Assembly (NCBI RefSeq): GCF_018398395.1
Contig: NZ_JAHCBF010000005.1
Coordinates: forward strand, 62,001-126,000
Source: Croceicoccus gelatinilyticus
GTDB taxonomy: Bacteria > Pseudomonadota > Alphaproteobacteria > Sphingomonadales > Sphingomonadaceae
Length of the DNA: 64,000 nucleotides
Direction of reading: 5' to 3'
Position 1 is the first letter of the stretch. Each line of letters begins with the position of its first letter. Both the position numbers and the translations under genes were made by a program. Under the pieces are notes generated by a model. That model was not told the DNA's origin and ran no database searches. It saw only the letters and a program-made list of their open reading frames with translations. Below are positions 9,870-17,579 of the stretch, piece after piece.

Positions 9870-10313
9870 ATGAAGTGGAACCGACCGAACAAAAACCGGC
9901 GCGCTCCCCGAATGGGCTTCGTGGGGGACGAAAAGGGATCGATGGTGGTGGAGGCAGCATTTGCGCTGCCGATCCTCATAACCGTCATGCTTGGCATCGT
10001 CAGTTATGGCAGCTGGTTCGTCGCTGCACATAATGTGCAATCTGCGGCCAACGACGCGGCAAGGTCCGCGCTGGCTGGCTTGAACCAGGCAGAACGGACC
10101 CGGCTCGTCACGGCAAGTATCGAGGCCAGCGTGATCGGGTCCGATCACCTCGACCCGACGAAGCTCGTCGTGCAGACCGATCTCGACGGCGCCTACTACA
10201 CCGTGACCGTGACTTACGATGGGTCAGGCACACTCATGGGAGCGACCTCGCTCCTGCCCCTTCCCTCCAGCACGATCGAGCGCAGCGCAGTGGTGCGGCT
10301 CGTCGGCGTATGA
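9870..10313 (+). CDS. TadE-like pilus assembly protein
   Basis: A 147-residue pseudopilin-like protein. After a basic N-terminus comes GSMVVEAAFALPILITVMLGIVS, the single membrane helix with the Glu typical of TadE family members, then a periplasmic domain of about 95 residues. Members are minor components of Flp/Tad pili. Its stop overlaps the first possible ATG of the following TadG-like gene. No tad secretion ATPase or secretin is found in this window, so the pair is either an orphan or serves machinery encoded elsewhere. Confidence 0.85.
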   Translation: MKWNRPNKNRRAPRMGFVGDEKGSMVVEAAFALPILITVMLGIVSYGSWFVAAHNVQSAANDAARSALAGLNQAERTRLVTASIEASVIGSDHLDPTKLVVQTDLDGAYYTVTVTYDGSGTLMGATSLLPLPSSTIERSAVVRLVGV

Positions 10314-10324
10314 GGAGATACGAC

Positions 10325-11968
10325 ATGCCCCTAACCATTCTTCGCCGGTTCCATCGCAACGAAGATGCCGCCGTCGGCATCATGATGGGAGCTGGCGCTG
10401 CCCTGCTTTGCGGAGCCTGTGCGCTGGGCGTCGATCTGGGCATGGTCTATCTTGCGAAGCGCGACTTGCAGAATGCTGCCGACGCTGCAGCGATCGCCGC
10501 GGTCGATACGCTCGAAACAGGGGCCGATGCCGCCGTACAGGAGCTGATCGTGCGCCGGGGCGATGGGGACATCGTAATCAAGAGCATCGAGCCGGGCGAT
10601 TACGAACGGATCGACGATGTCGAGCTCGATGCGCGTTTTACGGCTGACGAGGATACGCCCACCGCTGCCCGGGTAACGTTGTCGCGCGACGTGAAGCTCT
10701 ATTTCGCGCGCGTCTTCTCCAAGGATACGACAACGGTGAACGCCGTTGCCACCGCAGCACGCATGGACCGCGCAGCATTTCAGGTCGGCGCTCGCCTCGG
10801 CTCACTGTCGGGCGGTGTGCCCAATGCCTTGCTTTCGGCGCTGGCCGGAGACGACCTGCAACTGACCGTCAACGACTTCTCCAGCCTGGAGGGCACGGCG
10901 ATCGACCTCATGGATTTCGCCGACGCGGTTCGCGACAAGGCGGGGCTGTCAGGCAAAAGCTATGGCGAAGTGTTCGAAAGCGACATTCCCCTGAACGACA
11001 TCGTTGAGGCAATGGCCGGCGTTTCGCCCAGCGACGACAGCGAGACCATCCTGCTTGCCGTTGCCAGCAAGCTTGGCGGCGAAACGATCAAGCTGGCCGA
11101 CATGATCGACCTCGGCCCTTATGCGAAAACCGACTTCAATGACGGCACGGGCAAGATGACGGTGGACGCGGCCTCTGTTCTGCGCGGCGCGATCGAATAC
11201 TCGCACGGCGACGGATACGACGTGCAGACCAACGTGTCGGTCGCAGGTCTCAGCAGCACCAAGGTACGGCTCGTCGGCGGGAACGTGATCGCGGCAACGC
11301 CCCTGTTCACGGTTACGGACAGCAAGGACATGGTAGTGCGCACCGGTCGCATCCGGCTCTACATCGAAAGCACCGTTCCGGCCGCAGCCACCGGCATCAC
11401 GTCGATGAAGGTTCCGCTTTACGTCGAACTGGCTTCGGCTGAAGCCAAGCTAAGCGCGATCAGCTGCGGCGCGGGGGACTCCACCGACGGCGTCACCCTT
11501 GCCGTGACACCTTCTATCGGCACCGTGGCCATCGCGCAGACCGATGCCAGCGAACTGGGCGAATTGACCAGCGAACCCGTACTGACGAATGCCACGCTCG
11601 CCAGCATCGTCGGTGTGAAAGTCGAAGGGCTGTCCGTGATCGAACTGGGCGGAACGACGGCCAAGTCAGTGCACTTCTCGCCCAGCGACATTTCTTCAAA
11701 GACCACCAAGTCGGTTTCGAGCGATGACGCGATTACGGCGATTGCAACCTCTCTGGCCAACGACGCCGCGATCACGGTCACGGCTGGCCCGCTCTCGCTT
11801 ACACCGACCGACGTTATCGAGGGCCAGATCTCGACCGCGCTGCTGTCGGCCGCGCCTACGCTCGACAGCGTGGTCAACACCGCGACCCGCACGATGGGTG
11901 TGCGCCTCGGGATTGCCGACACGCGGGTCAACGCGATGAAGTGCGGGCTTCCTACACTGGTGGCGTAA
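10325..11968 (+). CDS. TadG-like pilus assembly protein
   Basis: A 547-residue protein with an N-terminal TadG-type segment (NEDAAVGIMMGAGAALLCGA then GVDLGMVYLAKRDLQNAADA) and a long extracytoplasmic C-terminal part rich in Thr, Ser, Ala and Asp, with few cysteines. I start it at ATG 10325 because GGAG sits seven bases upstream; another ATG at 10310 overlaps the TadE stop. In Tad systems these proteins are anchored by the N-terminal helix and exposed outside. The C-terminal region has no domain I recognise; no von Willebrand motif is evident. Confidence 0.82.
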   Translation: MPLTILRRFHRNEDAAVGIMMGAGAALLCGACALGVDLGMVYLAKRDLQNAADAAAIAAVDTLETGADAAVQELIVRRGDGDIVIKSIEPGDYERIDDVELDARFTADEDTPTAARVTLSRDVKLYFARVFSKDTTTVNAVATAARMDRAAFQVGARLGSLSGGVPNALLSALAGDDLQLTVNDFSSLEGTAIDLMDFADAVRDKAGLSGKSYGEVFESDIPLNDIVEAMAGVSPSDDSETILLAVASKLGGETIKLADMIDLGPYAKTDFNDGTGKMTVDAASVLRGAIEYSHGDGYDVQTNVSVAGLSSTKVRLVGGNVIAATPLFTVTDSKDMVVRTGRIRLYIESTVPAAATGITSMKVPLYVELASAEAKLSAISCGAGDSTDGVTLAVTPSIGTVAIAQTDASELGELTSEPVLTNATLASIVGVKVEGLSVIELGGTTAKSVHFSPSDISSKTTKSVSSDDAITAIATSLANDAAITVTAGPLSLTPTDVIEGQISTALLSAAPTLDSVVNTATRTMGVRLGIADTRVNAMKCGLPTLVA

Positions 11969-11998
11969 GGGTCGCTGGCTGCGAGAGCGCTGGAGGGA

Positions 11999-13531
11999 TC
12001 AGTCCTTCAGGCCCGCAGCCGCCAGCAGAGCTTCCGTACTGGGGTCGAACCCCTCGCCCCCGCCAGCTGCGATCTGGTTGGCGATCTGCTTGCCAAGCTC
12101 CACGCCGAACTGGTCGAACGGGTTGATGCCCAGCAGGACCGCGTTGGCGAACGTGCGATGTTCGTGGAACGCGATCAACGCGCCAAGCGTCGCCGGGTCC
12201 ATCCTGTCGCACAGGATCGTGGTCGACGGGCGATTGCCCGGATAGGCCCGCGCACCATCGTCGCTCTCCTTGCCCGCCATCAACGCCGCGCCTTGCGCGA
12301 AACAGTTGGTCAGCAGGATCGCATGGTGTTCGGGATCGAGATCGTGCCCCGCCTGCTTCACCGCGATGAAGTCGACCGGAACTTCGACCGTGCCTTGGTG
12401 GAGAAGCTGGAACACCGCGTGCTGTGCATCGGTACCCACCCCGCCCCATGTGATCGGCGCGCTCTGCCGGCCAAGCGCCGATCCGTCCGTAAGGACCGAC
12501 TTGCCGTTCGATTCCATCTCGAGCTGCTGAAGGTAATCGGGAAACAGGGCCAGCCGCTCGTCATAGGCAAAGACCGCGCGCGTCTGGCAGCCGCGAAGCT
12601 GTACATACATCAGGTCGACGAAAGCGGCGCGCAGCGGCAGGTTCGCAAACCCGTCGGTATCGGCAAAATGCCGGTCGACCGCAGCCGCACCTTCGAGAAA
12701 CGCGGCAAACCCGTCCCAGCCAAGCGCAATGGCAACCGGAAAGCCGATCGAGGACCAGAGCGAATAGCGCCCGCCCACGCTTTGGGAAAACGGCAGGACG
12801 CGGGTCTCATCGACGCCCCATTCGACGGCCTTGTCGGGGCTGGCGGTCAGGGCGACGACCTTGCCGTAGGGATCGGATACGCCCGATTCTTCCAGCCACT
12901 GGATCGCGCTGGCCGCGTTGGTCATCGTCTCGATCGTGGTGAAAGTTTTCGACGCGACCGCGATCATCGTCGTTGCCGGATCGCAGACCTCGAAAGCGGC
13001 TTCCAGCGCATTGCCGTCGATGTTGGAGACGACATGGACATCGACCGGCGCGCGCCATTCCGCCGTCGGACGGGCGAGCGCGTCGATGGCCAGCGCGGGG
13101 CCGAGCGCCGAGCCGCCGATGCCGATGTGGATCAGGTGCTTTACCGGCCCGAAAACGCCTTCGTGGATCGCCTCGACCAGGCCGCGCATCCGCATGTGGA
13201 AGGCGTCGGCCTCGGCCACGCTTTCGTCCGCGCCGATGCCGCGCTGGGCGGTATGTTCTGCAGCACGCCCCTCGGTCGGGTTCGCCATACCGCCACCCAG
13301 CATCGTTTCGCGTGCAGCGTTAAAGCCGGCGGCCCGCGCCAAAGCCTCGAACTTTGCGACCAGATCGGCGGAAAGATGCGTCTTGGACCAGTCGAAATAG
13401 ACTTCCGATTCCTCCACGGTCAGTGTCGCCGAATAGGTCCCCACCCGGTTCGCATCGGCAGCGAACAGCTCTTTCAGCGTCGCGGTCGGCGTATTTTCAA
13501 GGGCAGTCCAGCAGGCGGCAGTATCGGTCAT
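11999..13531 (-). CDS. pgi: Glucose-6-phosphate isomerase
   Basis: A 510-residue enzyme interconverting glucose-6-phosphate and fructose-6-phosphate. Signature motifs are present: GIGGSALGP, the PGI signature SVGGRYSLWSSIGF, the catalytic Glu in QLEMESNGKS and His in GTDAQHAVFQLLHQG. Length is slightly shorter than E. coli Pgi (549). It converges on the TadG-like gene, 30 bp apart, and is divergent from lepB. Confidence 0.96.
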   Translation of the reverse strand: MTDTAACWTALENTPTATLKELFAADANRVGTYSATLTVEESEVYFDWSKTHLSADLVAKFEALARAAGFNAARETMLGGGMANPTEGRAAEHTAQRGIGADESVAEADAFHMRMRGLVEAIHEGVFGPVKHLIHIGIGGSALGPALAIDALARPTAEWRAPVDVHVVSNIDGNALEAAFEVCDPATTMIAVASKTFTTIETMTNAASAIQWLEESGVSDPYGKVVALTASPDKAVEWGVDETRVLPFSQSVGGRYSLWSSIGFPVAIALGWDGFAAFLEGAAAVDRHFADTDGFANLPLRAAFVDLMYVQLRGCQTRAVFAYDERLALFPDYLQQLEMESNGKSVLTDGSALGRQSAPITWGGVGTDAQHAVFQLLHQGTVEVPVDFIAVKQAGHDLDPEHHAILLTNCFAQGAALMAGKESDDGARAYPGNRPSTTILCDRMDPATLGALIAFHEHRTFANAVLLGINPFDQFGVELGKQIANQIAAGGGEGFDPSTEALLAAAGLKD

Positions 13532-13605
13532 CGGGCGGATCGGTCCTTCGTTTTGCTTTGCAACACGGGGTTACTGCCCTATGCCGCGCAGGCTTACCAG
13601 TGGGC

Positions 13606-14505
13606 ATGGATGAAACACCTCGAATGCGATTGAAATTCGGCAAAGGGAAAGACGTGGACGCCGCAGATACCGGCGCTGCTCCCGCGAAAAAGGAAAAGAA
13701 GGAAGACAGCTTCGTCGTCTTCCTCGTGAAGCTGGCGGTCGTCGTCTTCATCTTCCGCAGCTTCATATTCTCGCCCTTCTCGATTCCCTCGGAATCGATG
13801 CTGCCGCGCCTGCTGATCGGGGACTACCTGCTCGCCGCGAAATGGCCCTACGGCTACACGCGCTATTCGCTGCCGTTCAACGTGCCGCTGATCCCGGGCC
13901 GCATCCTCGCTTCCGAACCGGAACGCGGCGACATCGCGGTGTTCAAGGCACCGCCTACGGCAGAGGTCGACTATATCAAGCGCGTCATCGGCCTGCCGGG
14001 TGACCAGATCCAGATGCGCGACGGCACGCTCTACATCAACGGCGACGAAGTGAAGAAGCGCAAGATCGACGACTTCGTTCTGCCGATCACGCAGAACATG
14101 ATCGACGCCGCTGCCCTAGACGGTCGCCCCTCGCCCTGTGCCCGCACCGATTTCGAGGAAGTGGACGATGCTGGCCAAGGCTTCTGCCGCTATCCCCGCT
14201 ATGTCGAAACCCTGCCCGAGGGTCGCAGTTACGAGGTGCTCGACATCGCGATCACGCCACAGGACAATACCTCGGTATTCACCGTTCCCGCAGGCCATGT
14301 CTTCATGATGGGCGACAATCGCGACAATTCCGAAGACAGCCGCTTTCCGGCCGAAGTCGGTGGCGGTGTCGGAATGGTGCCGATCGAGAACCTTGTCGGA
14401 CGCGCGCAGATCATGATGTGGTCGACCGACGGTTCGGCCGAGTGGCTGCTTCCCTGGACCTGGTTCACCGCCGCGCGCTGGGACCGGCTCGGCACGACCT
14501 TCTGA
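13606..14505 (+). CDS. lepB: Signal peptidase I
   Basis: A 299-residue membrane peptidase that removes signal peptides from exported proteins. A cytoplasmic Lys/Glu-rich start precedes one membrane helix (VVFLVKLAVVVFIFRSFIF). The catalytic Ser is in PSESMLPRLLIGD and the catalytic Lys in YIKRVIGLPGDQ, and the GDNRDNSEDSR box is present. Start ATG 13606 is chosen; ATG 13624 is also possible and neither has a clear ribosome site. It leads the lepB-rnc-era cluster, with rnc 7 bp downstream. Confidence 0.94.
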   Translation: MDETPRMRLKFGKGKDVDAADTGAAPAKKEKKEDSFVVFLVKLAVVVFIFRSFIFSPFSIPSESMLPRLLIGDYLLAAKWPYGYTRYSLPFNVPLIPGRILASEPERGDIAVFKAPPTAEVDYIKRVIGLPGDQIQMRDGTLYINGDEVKKRKIDDFVLPITQNMIDAAALDGRPSPCARTDFEEVDDAGQGFCRYPRYVETLPEGRSYEVLDIAITPQDNTSVFTVPAGHVFMMGDNRDNSEDSRFPAEVGGGVGMVPIENLVGRAQIMMWSTDGSAEWLLPWTWFTAARWDRLGTTF

Positions 14506-14512
14506 TCCGACC

Positions 14513-15184
14513 ATGACCCTATCCCCCGAAACGAAGGACTGGATCGCGGCTCAGACCGGGCTTCCGGCCAAGGACGAGCATTTGTGGACCGCTGCACTGA
14601 CGCACGGCAGCACGGGCGAGGATTTCGATTACCAGCGGCTCGAATTCCTTGGCGACCGCGTGCTTGGACTTTCGATCGCCGAATGGCTCTACGAAAAGGG
14701 CGAGGATACCGAGGGCAAGCTGTCGCAGCGCCTCAACGCCCTTGTCAGCCGCCAATCCTGTGCCCGCGTCGCACGCGAAATCGACCTGTCGGCCCATATG
14801 CGTCTGGGCAAGCAGGCCCGCGCCGATGGCGGGCTGGATAGCGACAACATCCTTGGCGACATCATCGAATCGCTGATCGGTGCCTGTCAGGTCGATCACG
14901 GCTTCGAAGTCGCCCGCGCGCTCGTGCGCAAATGGTTCGGCGATGCGGTGGAAGGCCGCGCCGGACGCAAGAAACACCCCAAGTCCGCCTTGCAGGAGTG
15001 GGCCGCCGGCAATCGCCGCAAGCCGCCCGAATACGAACTGCTCGACCGGTCCGGCCCCGACCATGCCTCGCGCTTTACCGTCAAGGTAACCGTCAGGGGT
15101 GTCGGCGAGGCGACCGGCGAAGGCGATTCCAAGCAACAGGCCGAAACCGCGGCCGCAACGGCATTTCTGGACCAACATGGCTGA
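14513..15184 (+). CDS. rnc: Ribonuclease III
   Basis: A 223-residue double-strand-specific endoribonuclease acting on rRNA precursors and structured mRNAs. The catalytic domain has the signature RLEFLGDRVLGL with its acidic residues and a second acidic cluster, DIIESLIGA. The C-terminal double-stranded-RNA-binding domain starts near HPKSALQEW and ends TAAATAFL. Its last codons overlap the era start by 8 bp. Confidence 0.95.
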   Translation: MTLSPETKDWIAAQTGLPAKDEHLWTAALTHGSTGEDFDYQRLEFLGDRVLGLSIAEWLYEKGEDTEGKLSQRLNALVSRQSCARVAREIDLSAHMRLGKQARADGGLDSDNILGDIIESLIGACQVDHGFEVARALVRKWFGDAVEGRAGRKKHPKSALQEWAAGNRRKPPEYELLDRSGPDHASRFTVKVTVRGVGEATGEGDSKQQAETAAATAFLDQHG

Positions 15185-16079
15185 AGAACAGACAAATTGC
15201 GGCGTCGTCGCCGTCATCGGCGCCCCCAATGCGGGCAAGTCGACCCTCGTCAACGCGCTCGTCGGGCAGAAGGTGGCTATCACCAGCCCCAAGGCCCAGA
15301 CGACCCGCGCGCGCCTGCTGGGCATCGCACTGCTTGGCTCGACGCAGATCGTGCTCGCCGACACGCCCGGCATCTTCGCGCCGCGCCGCCGGCTCGACCG
15401 CGCGATGGTCTCCGCCGCATGGGAAGGTGCAGAGGCCGCCGATGCGATCATGCTCGTCGTCGACAGCGTGAAGCTGCGCCGGCACGAGCTTGAGCCGCTG
15501 CTGGAAACGCTGGCATCGCGCAAGGAGCGCAAGCTCCTCGTGCTCAACAAGGTCGATATCTCGAAGAAAGAAGCGCTTCTGCTGCTCGCACAGGAGTTGA
15601 GCGACAAAGCCGCTTTCGATGAAATCTTCTTTGTGTCGGCCATGACCGGCGACGGCGTTCCCGAACTTAAATCGCGCCTTGCCGAGATGATGCCCGAAGG
15701 CCCGTGGCTTTACCCCGAGGACCAGGTCTCGGACGCCTCGGAACGCCTGCTGGCTGCCGAAATCACGCGCGAACAGCTCTACCGCCAGCTTCGCGACGAA
15801 CTGCCCTATGACAGCGCGGTCCGGCCCGAGGCCTATCGCCAGAACGAGGACGGTTCGGTTGAAATCCGCCAGCAGATCGTAGTCGGACGTGATACGCAAA
15901 AAGCCATCGTGCTCGGCAAGGGCGGATCGCGCATCAAGGCCATCGGCGAAGCTGCGCGCAAGGAGTTAAGCGAACTTCTCGAACAGAAAGTCCACCTCTT
16001 CCTCCACGTGAAGGTCGAGGAAAACTGGGCCGATAATCGCGAGTTCTATGAAGTGCTGGGGCTGGACTGGGTGAAGTAA
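15177..16079 (+). CDS. era: GTPase Era
   Basis: A 300-residue GTPase needed for 30S ribosome maturation. G1 is GAPNAGKST, the G2 switch is around TTRARLLGI, G3 is DTPGIF, G4 is NKVD, and the C-terminal KH RNA-binding domain has IVLGKGGSRIKAIG. ATG 15177, inside the rnc end, matches the family N-terminus; the open frame upstream is an rnc shadow. The rnc-era overlap fits the common bacterial arrangement. Confidence 0.96.
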   Translation: MAEEQTNCGVVAVIGAPNAGKSTLVNALVGQKVAITSPKAQTTRARLLGIALLGSTQIVLADTPGIFAPRRRLDRAMVSAAWEGAEAADAIMLVVDSVKLRRHELEPLLETLASRKERKLLVLNKVDISKKEALLLLAQELSDKAAFDEIFFVSAMTGDGVPELKSRLAEMMPEGPWLYPEDQVSDASERLLAAEITREQLYRQLRDELPYDSAVRPEAYRQNEDGSVEIRQQIVVGRDTQKAIVLGKGGSRIKAIGEAARKELSELLEQKVHLFLHVKVEENWADNREFYEVLGLDWVK

Positions 16080-16083
16080 GCGC

Positions 16084-17529
16084 CTAAAATGCCGATCCCG
16101 CCTCGCTCTGCCGCGCCTGTGCCGCCGTTACGGTATTGAACCGGAACATCGTGCAGGCAGCGGCGAGAACGGCGAAGCCGATCGACACGTAGAACGGTAT
16201 CGGACCAAGCCCGAGCCCAAGGCCAAGCAACAGGCCGACCACCGCCGCTGCGGTCGCCTGACCCAACAGCCGCGAAGTCGACAAGACACCGCCCGCAGCC
16301 GCAGACCGGTGCATCGGCGCATTGCCGATGGCGAGGCGTGAATTGGGCGCGAGGAAGAACCCGAAGCCCGCCGCGGTAATGGACAACCGCCACGCAACGT
16401 CCCAGCCACCGGCGTCGTCAGGCAACAGCGAAAGCAGGATGAGCCCGACGATCGCGACGATGAGGCCGGGTACGCCCAGCTTGCTGGCTGCGACACGGTC
16501 GGACAGCCAACCCGCGGTGGGCGAAATGACGAGCATCGTGAGCGGGAACGGCAAGAGCAGCAGGCCGACCTGATCTGGCGAATAGCCCATGCCTTGTTCC
16601 AATCGGAAAGGCAGCGTGATCATCAGCGCGCCGGCAGACAGGAACACAGCCACAGCGGCAAGCGCGGATAGCCCTATGACCGGAACCTTCAGCAGGTCGA
16701 CCGGCACGATGGGCCGTTCCCTCGTGCCTTCGCGCTTCACCAGGAACCATGTCGAGGCGATGCCTGCCAAAACACTCGCAATGCCAAGCCAGCGAGTATT
16801 CTCGTGGCTGGCAAGCTGCAGACCGCCGATCAGCAGCGCCATCGTCACCGCGCTCCAGATCCCGCCGGTCCAGTCGGTCTTGCCCGGACGCGGCTCCGGA
16901 TCGGGCAAAGCTCGACCCAGCAAGAGGGAGACGACGGCTAGCGGAGCGGCGACGAAGAACACGCTCTGCCAAGGAAAATGCGCGACGATGTACCCGCCAA
17001 GCGTCGGCGCCAAGGCCGCCGATGATGCGACGACGATGGAGTTGAAGCCCAATCCCGCACCAAGCGACTTTTCGGGATAGATCGCCCGAACCAGTGCGAC
17101 GTTGACGGCCATCGCCATGGACGCACCAATCGCCTGCCCTGCGCGCAGGACCAGTAGCATCGAAAAGTTGTCGACGAAGAAACACAGGGCCGAAGCCACG
17201 CAGAAGACAAGCTGCCCGATCTGGTAAAGCTTGCGGTGCCCGATGCGGTCGCCAAGACTGGCCAGCGGCAAAAGCCCCATGACCATGACGAGCTGGTAGA
17301 TCGTGACGACACTGGTGATAGCGCCCTCGCCCACGCCCAGTTCGCGCGAGAGTGTCGGCAAGGCGACATTGGCGATCTGTCCGTCGATGACGAGCAACGA
17401 AAGACCGAAGGAAATGGCCGCGATAGCATAGAAACGGCGCGGCATGGGAAGACCCTGATAGCCTTCAGCCTCCGTCGAGCTTTTGCCCGCCCGTTCGGCG
17501 TCCGTCACGTTACCTCGCATCTGCAGCAT
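16084..17529 (-). CDS. MFS transporter, DHA2/EmrB-QacA type
   Basis: A 481-residue drug:H+ antiporter-like protein with about 14 hydrophobic segments. The first transmembrane block holds LLVIDGQIANVALPTLSREL, equivalent to the motif D1 region of DHA2 exporters, followed by LGDRIGHRKLYQIG (motif A) between helices 2 and 3. Substrate is not predictable. ATG 17529 and ATG 17520 are both possible starts. It converges on era with 4 bp between stops and has its promoter in the 50 bp before topA ends. Confidence 0.88.
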   Translation of the reverse strand: MLQMRGNVTDAERAGKSSTEAEGYQGLPMPRRFYAIAAISFGLSLLVIDGQIANVALPTLSRELGVGEGAITSVVTIYQLVMVMGLLPLASLGDRIGHRKLYQIGQLVFCVASALCFFVDNFSMLLVLRAGQAIGASMAMAVNVALVRAIYPEKSLGAGLGFNSIVVASSAALAPTLGGYIVAHFPWQSVFFVAAPLAVVSLLLGRALPDPEPRPGKTDWTGGIWSAVTMALLIGGLQLASHENTRWLGIASVLAGIASTWFLVKREGTRERPIVPVDLLKVPVIGLSALAAVAVFLSAGALMITLPFRLEQGMGYSPDQVGLLLLPFPLTMLVISPTAGWLSDRVAASKLGVPGLIVAIVGLILLSLLPDDAGGWDVAWRLSITAAGFGFFLAPNSRLAIGNAPMHRSAAAGGVLSTSRLLGQATAAAVVGLLLGLGLGLGPIPFYVSIGFAVLAAACTMFRFNTVTAAQARQSEAGSAF

Positions 17530-17579
17530 GACCCGACAACGCCCGAATTACCGTCGGTATCCCGGGCGCTACCAAGGTA

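Noticed and set aside
13354-13605. N-terminal extension of LepB from an upstream ATG
   Set aside because: The extra 84 residues are antisense to the pgi N-terminus and unlike any signal peptidase; the conserved protein begins near 13606-13624.
12158-13633. Plus-strand open frame of 491 codons opposite pgi
   Set aside because: Antisense to a clear Pgi; composition (Arg, Gly, Asp rich) is that of a GC-rich shadow.
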